Assembly (NCBI GenBank): GCA_963703605.1
Contig: CAVPFC010000046.1
Location: 1 to 64,000, forward strand
Origin: DASXKD01 sp963703605
GTDB lineage: Bacteria > Actinomycetota > Actinomycetes > Streptosporangiales > Streptosporangiaceae
DNA: 64,000 bases
Direction: 5' to 3'
A program made the position numbers and the translations under genes. This document shows positions 33,225 to 42,183 of this stretch, in pieces (the first letter of the stretch is position 1; the number at the start of each line of letters is the position of its first letter). The notes beneath the pieces were generated by a model that saw only the letters and a list, made by a program, of their open reading frames with translations, was not told the origin of the DNA and searched no databases.

Positions 33225-33833
33225 GTGGGATCGGCCCCGGTCGTTGGAGTTCTCGCGTTGCAGGGGGACGTCGCCGAGCATCTGCGCATGCTGGCGGGGG
33301 CGGGCGCCCGGCCGGTGTCCGTGCGCAGGCCCGAGGAACTTTCGGCCGTCGACGCGCTGGTGATCCCGGGCGGCGAGTCCACCACGATGTGGCGGCTTTC
33401 GGTCGCCTTCGACCTGGCCGAGCCGCTGCGCAAGCGGATCGGCGGCGGGATGCCCACGTACGGCTCCTGCGCCGGGATGATCATGCTGGCGGACCGGATC
33501 GTGGACGGCGTGGCCGGCCAGGAAACCCTCGGCGGCATCGGGATGACGGTGCGCCGCAACGCGTTCGGCCGCCAGGTCGACTCGTTCGAGAGTGACATCG
33601 TGCTGACCGGGATCGCGAGTCCCCCGGAGCCTCCGTATTGCGCCGTTTTCATCAGGGCGCCATGGGTGGAAGCGGTCAGCGACCGGGTGGAGATTCTCGG
33701 CACCGAGCGTGCCACCGGTAGGATCGTCGCGGTCCGGCAGGGGCCGCTGCTTGCCACCTCGTTCCATCCCGAGTTGACTGGCGATCTGCGCGTCCACCGG
33801 CACTTCGTGGACATGGTGAGGGAACGAATATGA
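33225..33833 (+). CDS. pdxT: pyridoxal 5'-phosphate synthase glutaminase subunit PdxT
   Basis: 202 residues, class I glutamine amidotransferase. VVGVLALQGDVAEH begins the fold; IPGGESTTMW, the nucleophile Cys in YGSCAGMI and the His-Glu pair in TSFHPELTGD complete the site. It delivers ammonia to PdxS. The GTG at 33225 has GGAGG seven bases upstream. Its TGA overlaps the ATG of yebC. Confidence 0.93.
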   Translation: MGSAPVVGVLALQGDVAEHLRMLAGAGARPVSVRRPEELSAVDALVIPGGESTTMWRLSVAFDLAEPLRKRIGGGMPTYGSCAGMIMLADRIVDGVAGQETLGGIGMTVRRNAFGRQVDSFESDIVLTGIASPPEPPYCAVFIRAPWVEAVSDRVEILGTERATGRIVAVRQGPLLATSFHPELTGDLRVHRHFVDMVRERI

Positions 33834-34582
33834 GTGGCCATTCCAAGTGGGCGACGACAAAGCACAAGAAGGCCGCCGTCGACGCCAGGCGCGGCAAGCT
33901 TTTTGCCAAGCTGATCAAGAACGTCGAGGTGGCGGCCAGGACCGGCGGCGCCGATCCGGCGGGTAACCCCACCCTGTACGACGCCGTGCAGAAGGCGAAG
34001 AAGAGCTCGGTGCCGAACGAGAACATCGACCGCGCCATCCGGCGCGGCGCGGGGCTCGAGGCCGGTGGCGCCCAGTACGAGGCGATCACCTACGAGGGTT
34101 ATGCGCCCGGCGGGGTCGCCGTCCTGGTGGAATGCCTCACCGACAACCGGAACCGCGCGGCCGCCGATGTGCGCACGGCGCTGACCCGCAACGGCGGCAC
34201 GATGGCCGACCCGGGGTCGGTGTCCTACATGTTCCACCGCCGGGGCGTGGTGCTGGTGACCAAGGGCGACTCGGTCACCGAGGACGACGTGCTCGCGGCG
34301 GTGCTCGATGCGGGCGCGGAGAACGTCGAGGACCTCGGCGACTCGTTCGAGGTGACCTCCGAGCCCGGCGACCTGGTCGCGGTGCGGTCCGCGGTGACCG
34401 ACGCCGGCCTGGAGTACGACTCGGCCGAGGTGGCGTTCCTGCCCGCGGTCGAGGTGCCGCTCGACGAGGACCAGGCCAAGCGGGTGTTCCGGCTGATCGA
34501 TGCGCTCGAAGACTCCGACGACGTGCAGGACGTGTACGCCAACTACTCGGTGTCCGACGACGTCATAGAGAAGCTCAGCTAA
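33830..34582 (+). CDS. yebC: YebC/TACO1-family protein
   Basis: 250 residues. MSGHSKWATTKHKKAAVDARRGKLFAKLIKN and the later DNRNRAAADVRTALTRNGGTM are diagnostic. The family includes putative transcription regulators and, by recent work, translation factors that help at proline-rich stretches. It is coupled to pdxT by ATGA overlap and lies upstream of ruvC, as in most actinobacteria. Confidence 0.92.
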   Translation: MSGHSKWATTKHKKAAVDARRGKLFAKLIKNVEVAARTGGADPAGNPTLYDAVQKAKKSSVPNENIDRAIRRGAGLEAGGAQYEAITYEGYAPGGVAVLVECLTDNRNRAAADVRTALTRNGGTMADPGSVSYMFHRRGVVLVTKGDSVTEDDVLAAVLDAGAENVEDLGDSFEVTSEPGDLVAVRSAVTDAGLEYDSAEVAFLPAVEVPLDEDQAKRVFRLIDALEDSDDVQDVYANYSVSDDVIEKLS

Positions 34583-34611
34583 GCGACACGCCGGGGCGGC
34601 GAATGCTGCTC

Positions 34612-34671
34612 GCTGCCTTCGGCAGCTTCGCGCTAGGCCCGCAGTATTAGCCCGGGGGGACGACCCCCCGG
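34612..34671 (+). terminator. composite two-hairpin element after yebC
   Basis: Hairpin 1 is GCTGCC TTC GGCAGC (34612-34626), forming a C(UUCG)G loop. The word GCAGTATTAGCCC follows, then hairpin 2, CCGGGGGG ACGA CCCCCCGG (34652-34671). It sits 29 bases after the yebC stop and is matched in layout at 37078 and 63777. Confidence 0.65.
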
Positions 34672-34775
34672 AACCCCCCGTTGCGGCGACACGCCGCGCG
34701 GCCTGACCGCTGGTGTCGGCGCGGCCCGGTAGTGTCGCTCCCGAACACGTGTTCGTTCCAGCCGGGCGGTGACGC

Positions 34776-35318
34776 ATGCGAGTGCTCGGCGTCGATCCCG
34801 GCCTGACCCGGTGTGGGATGGGCGTGATCGACGGCACGGCGGGCAGGCCGCCGTCGCTGGCGGCCGCCGATGTCATCCGGACCCCGCCCGGCCATGACAT
34901 CGCGGCCCGGCTGCTGGCGCTGGAAGTGGAGATCGACCGGTGGCTGGCCGAGTACCGGCCGGATGCGGTCGCCGTGGAGCGGGTGTTCAGCCAGCACAAC
35001 GTCAGGACCGTGATGGGCACCGCCCAGGCGGGAGCGGTGGCCATTGTGTGCGCCGCGCGGCGCGGCCTGCCGGTCGCGCTGCACACCCCGAGCGAGGTCA
35101 AGGCGGCGGTGACCGGCAGCGGACGGGCCGACAAGGCCCAGGTCACGGCCATGGTGATGCGGCTGTTGCGGATGGATGACCCACCCCGCCCGGCCGACAC
35201 CGCCGATGCGCTCGCGCTGGCGATCTGTCACCTGTGGCGCGGTGCGATGCGGCAACGGCTGGCCGCGGCAGCCCAGCGGCAAGGAGCGGCCGCTCAGCGG
35301 CGAGGAGGGGCACGATGA
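34776..35318 (+). CDS. ruvC: crossover junction endodeoxyribonuclease RuvC
   Basis: 180 residues. RuvC resolves Holliday junctions. Catalytic acidic residues are seen in VLGVDPGLTRCG (Asp 7), AVERVFSQHNV (Glu) and the C-terminal DTADALALAICH (two Asp). The C-terminal tail is Gln/Arg-rich. Its stop overlaps the ATG of ruvA, giving a tight ruvC-ruvA-ruvB operon. Confidence 0.94.
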   Translation: MRVLGVDPGLTRCGMGVIDGTAGRPPSLAAADVIRTPPGHDIAARLLALEVEIDRWLAEYRPDAVAVERVFSQHNVRTVMGTAQAGAVAIVCAARRGLPVALHTPSEVKAAVTGSGRADKAQVTAMVMRLLRMDDPPRPADTADALALAICHLWRGAMRQRLAAAAQRQGAAAQRRGGAR

Positions 35319-35968
35319 TCTCCCACCTGGCGGGCACCGTCGGCGCGATCTCCCCGGACGGCGCGGTCATCGAGGTGGGCGGGGTGGGCCTGCTCGTCCA
35401 GTGCACGCCTGGCACGCTGGCCACGCTCCGGGCGGGGGAGCGGGCCAGGCTGGCCACGTCGCTGGTCGTCAGGGAGGACGCGCTGACCCTGTTCGGGTTC
35501 ACCACCGACGATGAGCGGGACGTGTTCGTGCTTCTCCAGACGGCCAGCGGCGTCGGGCCCCGGCTCGCGCTCGCGATGCTCGCCGTCTTCCACCCGGACG
35601 CCTTGCGCCGCGCCATAGCCAGCGAGGACGTCACCGCGCTCACCCGTGTGCCCGGCATAGGACGCAAAGGTGCTCAACGCATAGTGCTGGAACTCGCCGG
35701 CCGTCTGGGCGCGCCGGGCACGGGGAGCCCAGGAGAAGACGGCAGCGCGGTACCGTCCCGGTTTGGCAGCCCGGCACCGTGGCGGGAGCAGGTCCGGGCC
35801 GGCCTGGTGAACCTGGGCTGGCAGCCCCGCGACGCCGACCAGGCGATCGCCGCGGTGGAGGCCGACCTGGCCGACGGCGACGGTTCCGGCGATGGGGCCG
35901 GCGCGGGAGCCGATCCCGACGCGGCGGTCATGTTGCGGGCGGCACTGCGGAAGCTGAGCCGCGCATGA
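35315..35968 (+). CDS. ruvA: Holliday junction DNA helicase subunit RuvA
   Basis: 217 residues. The OB-fold start MISHLAGTVGAI, HhH motifs in LQTASGVGPRLALAML and LTRVPGIGRKGAQRIVLELAGRL, and the C-terminal RuvB-contacting domain after an Asp/Gly-rich linker are all visible. It binds the four-way junction and loads RuvB. The ATG at 35315 overlaps the ruvC stop; its own stop overlaps ruvB. Confidence 0.93.
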   Translation: MISHLAGTVGAISPDGAVIEVGGVGLLVQCTPGTLATLRAGERARLATSLVVREDALTLFGFTTDDERDVFVLLQTASGVGPRLALAMLAVFHPDALRRAIASEDVTALTRVPGIGRKGAQRIVLELAGRLGAPGTGSPGEDGSAVPSRFGSPAPWREQVRAGLVNLGWQPRDADQAIAAVEADLADGDGSGDGAGAGADPDAAVMLRAALRKLSRA

Positions 35969-37023
35969 ACGAGACCGGGGAGCGGCTCGTCTCCCCGCTC
36001 GCCGACGCCGACGACCGGGTGATCGAGAGCACCCTGCGGCCCAAGCGGCTGGCCGACTTCATCGGGCAGGCCCGGGTCCGCGAGCAACTGTCGGTCGTAC
36101 TGGAAAGCGCCTTGCGGCGCGGCAGGCCACCCGACCATGTGCTGCTGTCCGGCCCCCCGGGCCTGGGCAAGACCACGATCGCCATGATCATCTCTGCCGA
36201 GCTCGGCGCGCCGCTGCGGATCACCAGCGGGCCGGCCATCGAGCGGGCCGGGGATCTGGCGGCCGTGCTGTCCACGCTCGGCGAGGGCGAGGTCGTGTTC
36301 ATCGACGAGATCCACCGGGTCGCCAGGCCGGCCGAGGAGATGCTCTACCTCGCGATGGAGGACTTCCGGGTCGACGTGATGGTCGGCAAGGGCCCGGGGG
36401 CGACCGCGATCCCGCTGGAAATCGCGCCGTTCACCCTGGTCGGCGCGACCACCCGGGCCGGGCTGCTGCCAGCCCCGCTGCGGGACAGATTCGGTTTCAC
36501 CGCGCACCTGGACTTCTACGAGGCCGCCGAGCTCGAGGTCATCATCCGGCGGTCCGCCTCGCTGCTCGGCGTGACGCTGCGCGACGACGGCGCCGCGGAG
36601 ATCGCCAGCCGGTCGCGGGGAACGCCCCGGATCGCCAACCGTCTGCTCCGCCGGGTGCGGGACTACGCCGAGGTCAGGCACGACGGCGTGGTGACGCTGG
36701 AGATCGCCAACGCCGCGCTCGAGCTGTACGAGGTGGACGCCCATGGGCTCGACCGGCTCGACCGCGCCGTGCTGCGGGCCCTGGTCACCCGGTTCCGGGG
36801 CGGGCCGGCCGGGCTGTCCAGCCTGGCCGTCGCGGTCGGTGAGGAGGCCGAGACGGTCGAGGTGGTGGCCGAGCCGTTCCTGGTCCGCGAGGGCCTGATC
36901 GCGCGTACCCCGCGGGGCCGGGTGGCCACGCCCGCCGCCTGGGAGTACCTCGGCCTCGTCGCGCCGGATACCGCCTCGCTGGCCGGCCCGGGAACTCTTT
37001 TCGGCGCCGGAGACGTTCCCTAA
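35965..37023 (+). CDS. ruvB: Holliday junction DNA helicase subunit RuvB
   Basis: 352 residues. Walker A GPPGLGKTT, Walker B VFIDEIHR, sensor 1 VGATTRAG, sensor 2 RSRGTPRIANRLLRRVRD and the C-terminal winged helix are present. N-terminal TLRPKRLADFIGQ is the standard motif. It powers branch migration with RuvA. The start ATG overlaps the ruvA stop. Confidence 0.95.
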   Translation: MNETGERLVSPLADADDRVIESTLRPKRLADFIGQARVREQLSVVLESALRRGRPPDHVLLSGPPGLGKTTIAMIISAELGAPLRITSGPAIERAGDLAAVLSTLGEGEVVFIDEIHRVARPAEEMLYLAMEDFRVDVMVGKGPGATAIPLEIAPFTLVGATTRAGLLPAPLRDRFGFTAHLDFYEAAELEVIIRRSASLLGVTLRDDGAAEIASRSRGTPRIANRLLRRVRDYAEVRHDGVVTLEIANAALELYEVDAHGLDRLDRAVLRALVTRFRGGPAGLSSLAVAVGEEAETVEVVAEPFLVREGLIARTPRGRVATPAAWEYLGLVAPDTASLAGPGTLFGAGDVP

Positions 37024-37452
37024 CGGGCGGACGAGCCGGCTTCGCATGGTCGCTGAACGAGTCGGCCTTGCGTGCTTGGTGACCTTCGGTCACCCGCGCC
37101 GTAGGCCGCGATGTCATCCGGGGGCCGAGCCCCCGGTACCCCGCGATTGGTGGCGCTCCCGGGCTGATCACCCCACTTGCACCGTCGGCGATGCAACTTC
37201 TGCTGAGGGTGGCCCGTTCAGCTTAGAGTGGGGCTCGTCGGGAGTCGGGCCTGGACAGGTTGGGATTGCTTTGGTCGCGAGGACGTCACGATCAGTCGCG
37301 GAAGGCCATAGCCTGTTGGTGCGCCGCCTGCGCGCCGCTAAACTTCGGCAGTTGGCCAGCGACAGCCTTGTGCGTGTGGCGAGGACTCAGGACGGCCAGC
37401 GGCCCGGGGAGGTAACCCGGGCGCAGCATGTCAACGGGAAAGGTGCCCCGCC
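37024..37452. other. ruvB-yajC intergenic region
   Basis: 429 bases with no supported gene. The first part carries the two-hairpin element (37078-37136). The remainder must include the promoter of the yajC-secD-secF run, but no clear -35/-10 pair stands out. GGGAAAGG sits before the yajC ATG. Confidence 0.5.
37078..37136 (+). terminator. composite two-hairpin element after ruvB
   Basis: Hairpin 1 is GGTGACC TTC GGTCACC (37078-37094), again with a C(UUCG)G loop. Hairpin 2 is CCGGGGG CCGAG CCCCCGG (37118-37136). Stem 1 differs in sequence from the yebC and kinase copies but pairs equally well. Confidence 0.65.
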
Positions 37453-37881
37453 ATGGGGAATGTGATTCTCGCGGCCAGCACGAAGTCCAGCGGTAGCAGC
37501 GCCTACCTGCTGATCGGGCTCGTAGTGCTGTTCGGCCTGCTCTATTTCGTGACTATCAGGCCGCAGCGCCGCCGCCAGCAACAGGCGCAGCAGACGCAGC
37601 GCAACGTCGAGCCCGGAGCACGGGTCCGCACCACGGCGGGCATGTACGCCACGGTGATCGCGATCGAGGACCAGGACGTCATCCTGGAGATCGCCCCCGG
37701 CGTGGAGGCCCGGTTCATGCGGCGGTCGATCATGGACGTGGTTCCCGACGGCACCGAGCCGGAGTACGCCGCGGAGCCGGAGGACTCCTCCGACGACGAG
37801 CCACAGAACTCCGCCGAGGATGCGCCGGAGGACTCGGCCGAGACGTACAGCCATACCGAAGACGACGCCGCGACCGGCTGA
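37453..37881 (+). CDS. yajC: preprotein translocase subunit YajC
   Basis: 142 residues: one membrane helix (about 18-36, YLLIGLVVLFGLLYFVTI) followed by RPQRRRQQQ and the YajC domain (GARVRTTAGMYATVIAIEDQDVILEI). The C terminus is a Glu/Asp/Ser-rich tail of about 45 residues. It associates with SecDF at the translocon, and is first in the yajC-secD-secF operon. Confidence 0.9.
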   Translation: MGNVILAASTKSSGSSAYLLIGLVVLFGLLYFVTIRPQRRRQQQAQQTQRNVEPGARVRTTAGMYATVIAIEDQDVILEIAPGVEARFMRRSIMDVVPDGTEPEYAAEPEDSSDDEPQNSAEDAPEDSAETYSHTEDDAATG

Positions 37882-37943
37882 CGGTCGCCGCGTCGAACTA
37901 CGTGGCGGCCGTGGCGACGAGTTGATCGAAGGGCAAGCAAGCA

Positions 37944-39899
37944 GTGGCTCCCCCAAGCAGTAGCGGCTCCAAGCCCGGCCGGCAATTGGCGGCGCTGGCC
38001 GCAATCATCGTCCTGTTGCTGATCGCCGTGGTCAGCAGCAACATCGCCAGCCCGGGGAAGTGGTCGCACGACTTCCACGTCCTGCTGGGCCTGGACCTGA
38101 CCGGCGGCACCGAGGTGTCCCTGCAGGCCGAGGCGCCGCACGGCAAGTCCCCGTCGGCGCAGCAGATGACCGAGGCCGTCAACATCATGCTCAACCGGGT
38201 GGACGCGGGCGGCTTCACCGAGGCGTCGGTCGTGCCGCAGGGCACCAACATCATCAACGTCTCGGTGCCCGGCCAGAAGTCACAGGCCGTGATCAAGCTG
38301 GTCGAGCAGACCGCGGAGCTGCTGTTCCGCCAGGTGCTGCTGCAGGCACCGAACACGGCGACCCCCGTCCCGGCGGCCACGCCGACGCCCAGCCCGTCCT
38401 CGTCGGCGACCGGCTCGCCCAGCCCATCGGCGAGCGGTTCGCCTACGGCGAGCGCCTCACCAACGGCGTCGACCAAGGCCTTCGTGCGCGGCACCGCGCG
38501 TGGCGGCGGGGTCACGGAGATGGCCCGCAGCGCCCGCGGTCTCGGCGGCAGCGCGGCCGCCCGCTCGGCGAACGCCAAGGCCAGCCCCACCCCGTCGGCC
38601 AGCGCCACGCCGTCGACCAGCAGCACGCCGTCGGGCGCCGCCACGCCGGTCCCGACCGCGTCCGCGACGGCTCCGGCGTCGGCGAACGGCACCTCCACGT
38701 GGCAGACCGCCGCGGGAGACCCGACGAAGGTCAGCCCACACGTGAAGGAGCTGTTCAACAAGCTCAACTGCGCTAGCAAGAACTGGCAGCAGGAGATCGG
38801 GTACAACCCGCAGATCTGGAACGACGCGAACGCCCAGATCGTCTCCTGCGGGTCGTTCGGCGGGGTCATGTACAAGTTCGCGCTGGACCAGGCCAAGGTG
38901 CTGGGCGCCGAGATCCACGCCGCCAGCGCCTCCACCCAGCAGGGCAGCGTCTACTGGCAGGTGAACCTGACGTTCAACAAGGCCGGTAGCGCCGCGTTCG
39001 GCGCGCTGACCTCGCAGATGTATGGCCAGTACGGCAAGACCACCTCGCCGCTGGACGACCTCGCGGTCGTGCTGGACGGCAAGGTGATCTCGTTCCCCGC
39101 TATCAACCAGGGCGCGATCATCGGCGGGTCGGCGCAGATCACCGGGAACTTCGGTCAGAGCTCGGCGACCAGCCTGGCGAACGTGCTCTCCTACGGCGCG
39201 CTGCCGCTCAGCTTCCGCCAGCAGGAGGTGGCGTCGGTCAGCCCGCAGCTCGGTCACGACCAGCTCGTCGCCGGCCTGCTGGCGGGCGGTCTCGGGCTGC
39301 TGCTGGTCGTGGTCTACTTGCTTTTCTACTATCGCGGCCTGGCCATCGTGTCGGTGTCCAGCCTGGTCATCGCGGCCCTGCTGGCCTGGCTGTCGGTGAT
39401 CGCCCTGGGCAAGTACGAACACCTGGCGCTGACGCTGGCCGGCATCGCGGGCCTCATCGTGGCGATCGGCATCACCGCGGACTCGTTCGTGGTGTTCTTC
39501 GAACGATTGCGTGACGAAGTGCGCGAGGGCGGGAAGACGCTGCGCACCGCCGTGGAGCACGGGTGGGTCCGGGCCCGGCGCACCATCCTGGTCTCCGACA
39601 CGGTGTCGTTCCTGGCCGCCGCGCTGCTGTACTACTTCTCGATCGGCGACGTCCGGGGCTTCGCGTTCACGCTCGGCCTTACCACGGTCATCGACGTGGT
39701 GGTGGTCTTCACGTTCACCAAGCCGATGATGACGCTGCTGGCCAGGACCAAGTTCTTCGGCGGCGGTCATCCACTGTCCGGGCTTGACCCGGTGCGGCTG
39801 GGCGCCCGCGCACCGTGGCGCGGCGGGTCCCGGGCCCCGGCCAGGCCGGCCACGGCCAAGCCCGCTACGGCCAAGCCCGCCACGGCGAAGGAGGCGTGA
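37944..39899 (+). CDS. secD: protein-export membrane protein SecD
   Basis: 651 residues, GTG start. One N-terminal helix, then the P1 head beginning LGLDLTGGTEVSLQA, and later DDLAVVLDGKVISFPAINQGAI. The C-terminal RND-type bundle contains GLIVAIGITADSFVVFFERLRDE. It uses the proton gradient to complete export. A Ser/Thr/Pro/Ala-rich insert of roughly 110 residues (about 135-250) splits the periplasmic head and makes it longer than usual. The C terminus ends in ATAKPATAKP repeats. Stop overlaps the secF start. Confidence 0.92.
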   Translation: MAPPSSSGSKPGRQLAALAAIIVLLLIAVVSSNIASPGKWSHDFHVLLGLDLTGGTEVSLQAEAPHGKSPSAQQMTEAVNIMLNRVDAGGFTEASVVPQGTNIINVSVPGQKSQAVIKLVEQTAELLFRQVLLQAPNTATPVPAATPTPSPSSSATGSPSPSASGSPTASASPTASTKAFVRGTARGGGVTEMARSARGLGGSAAARSANAKASPTPSASATPSTSSTPSGAATPVPTASATAPASANGTSTWQTAAGDPTKVSPHVKELFNKLNCASKNWQQEIGYNPQIWNDANAQIVSCGSFGGVMYKFALDQAKVLGAEIHAASASTQQGSVYWQVNLTFNKAGSAAFGALTSQMYGQYGKTTSPLDDLAVVLDGKVISFPAINQGAIIGGSAQITGNFGQSSATSLANVLSYGALPLSFRQQEVASVSPQLGHDQLVAGLLAGGLGLLLVVVYLLFYYRGLAIVSVSSLVIAALLAWLSVIALGKYEHLALTLAGIAGLIVAIGITADSFVVFFERLRDEVREGGKTLRTAVEHGWVRARRTILVSDTVSFLAAALLYYFSIGDVRGFAFTLGLTTVIDVVVVFTFTKPMMTLLARTKFFGGGHPLSGLDPVRLGARAPWRGGSRAPARPATAKPATAKPATAKEA

Positions 39900-41224
39900 T
39901 GTCGGCGCTCGGCGGCATCGGCGGCAGGCTCTACCGCGGCGAGGTCTCCATCGAGTTCGTCGCCCGCAGGCGGCTGTGGTACTCGATCTCCGGCGCGATC
40001 CTGGTGATCAGCGTGATCTCCCTGTTCGTGTTCGGGCTGCACTTCAGCGTCGACTTCAAGGGCGGCTCGCTCTACCAGTTCAACGCGGGGTCCACCTCGA
40101 TCACCCAGGTGCGCCAGGCGGTTAGCTCGTCGGGCGGCGGCAGCGACGCCATCGTCCAGAAGGTCACGCCGATCGGGAAGCCGCCCGAGTGGCAGGTGCA
40201 GACCCGGACGCTGAGCCCGGCGGTGCAGCAGAACGTAGAGGCCGCCCTCAGCAAGGCGTCCGGCGTCCCGCAGAACTCGATCAGCATCACCTCCATCGGG
40301 GCGAGCTGGGGCAGCGAGATCTCGCACAAGGCGGCGGAGGCGCTCATCGCCTTCCTGATCGTGATCGTCATCTACCTGTCGATAGCGTTCGAGTGGAAGA
40401 TGGCAGTGGCCGCGCTGATCGCGCTCGCCCACGACCTCATGATCACCATCGGTGTGTACTCGCTGGCTCACTTCACCGTCAGCCCGGCCTCGGTGATCGG
40501 CCTGCTCACGATCCTTGGCTACTCCCTGTACGACACGGTGGTGGTGTTCGACAAGGTCCGGGAGAACACCGCCGGGCTGCTGAGCTCCAGCCGCTCCACC
40601 TACAGCCAGGCGGCAAACAAGGCGCTCAACCAGACCCTGGTCCGCTCCATCAACACTTCGCTCATCGCCTTGCTTCCGGTCGTTGGCATCCTGGTCGTCT
40701 CCAGCACGCTGCTCGCACCGGGCGAACTGAGAGACCTGTCACTGGTGCTGTTCGTCGGCATGCTTTCGGGCACCTACTCCTCCATCTGCATCGCCACCCC
40801 GGTGCTGGCCGACCTCAAGGAGCGTGAGCCGCAGTACAAGGCGCTCACCAAGCGGGTCAACCTGCGCGCCGCAGGCGGCAGGGCGGCCCAGCGGGCCGCC
40901 GCCAAGGCCGAGGCCGCCGCCAAGGCGGGGGCCAAGGCGGGCAGCGGGGCCAAGCGTGCCGCGCCCGCGAGCCGGGCGCCCGACCTGGCCGTGACCGACG
41001 ACAACGGCAACGACGACGCCGAACTCGACGCCGCCGACGAGGCCGGGACCGATGCCGAGGAGGCCCAGGAGGAGGCGGCGGCGAGCGGCGCGGCAGGGGA
41101 GCCGGTCGCGGCGGCCGCGAGCCAGCCCGCCTCCCGGAGCGCTCCCCGGTCGGGCCCGCGCCAGCAGCCGCGGCGCACCAGCGCGGCCAAGCGCCGGCCG
41201 AGCGGCAAGAAGCGGCGACGGTAG
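39899..41224 (+). CDS. secF: protein-export membrane protein SecF
   Basis: 441 residues. First helix around RRLWYSISGAILVISVISL, then FKGGSLYQF and the six-helix module with SLYDTVVVFDKVREN and the NTSLIALLPVVGIL segment. The last 130 residues are a basic/Ala-rich then acidic tail (KAEAAAKAGAKAGSGAKR, later GKKRRR), probably cytosolic. The ATG shares its first base with the secD TGA. Confidence 0.93.
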   Translation: MSALGGIGGRLYRGEVSIEFVARRRLWYSISGAILVISVISLFVFGLHFSVDFKGGSLYQFNAGSTSITQVRQAVSSSGGGSDAIVQKVTPIGKPPEWQVQTRTLSPAVQQNVEAALSKASGVPQNSISITSIGASWGSEISHKAAEALIAFLIVIVIYLSIAFEWKMAVAALIALAHDLMITIGVYSLAHFTVSPASVIGLLTILGYSLYDTVVVFDKVRENTAGLLSSSRSTYSQAANKALNQTLVRSINTSLIALLPVVGILVVSSTLLAPGELRDLSLVLFVGMLSGTYSSICIATPVLADLKEREPQYKALTKRVNLRAAGGRAAQRAAAKAEAAAKAGAKAGSGAKRAAPASRAPDLAVTDDNGNDDAELDAADEAGTDAEEAQEEAAASGAAGEPVAAAASQPASRSAPRSGPRQQPRRTSAAKRRPSGKKRRR

Positions 41225-41228
41225 CGGC

Positions 41229-41795
<567 letters not shown>

Positions 41796-42183
41796 GAGCA
41801 AGGCGGGCTGGCGGTTTGTCGTGGTGGGCGCCACCACGACAGTGCTCCTCTCACCCCACCACCCCGCCCCATCAGAACGTCGTCATGGGCCCCTTCATGA
41901 CAAACACCGCCAAGGGGCCGCACGCGGGTCCTTGGGTGGCGGCGGGGTGGGGCAGCACGGACGGGTGAGGACAGAGTTGCGGTGGCCGCGCCGCCCAGGG
42001 GAGGCGGCCGGGCCGGGCGGGCGGGCCCGGGTGCCCTCCTCGCCGGACGGGGCGGGCTGGTGTGACGGCAGCGCCGGGTGTGGGCGCGCGGGGAATGCTG
42101 GCGGGGCCCAGCGTGCTGAACCAGTCATACCGCTCTGACGAGCGCCGATAGAATAGTGGCCTGGGCGGACGACAGGAGCGCAT
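41796..42183 (+). promoter_or_regulatory. apt-relA intergenic region with nested inverted repeats
   Basis: 388 bases without a supported gene. A perfect 11-base inverted repeat, TGTCGTGGTGG GCG CCACCACGACA, spans 41817-41841. A second, GGCCCCTT and AAGGGGCC, spans 41888-41919. C-rich (41850-41869) and G-rich (41935-41953) tracts could pair around the second hairpin. It may contain the apt terminator and a relA leader. Confidence 0.55.
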
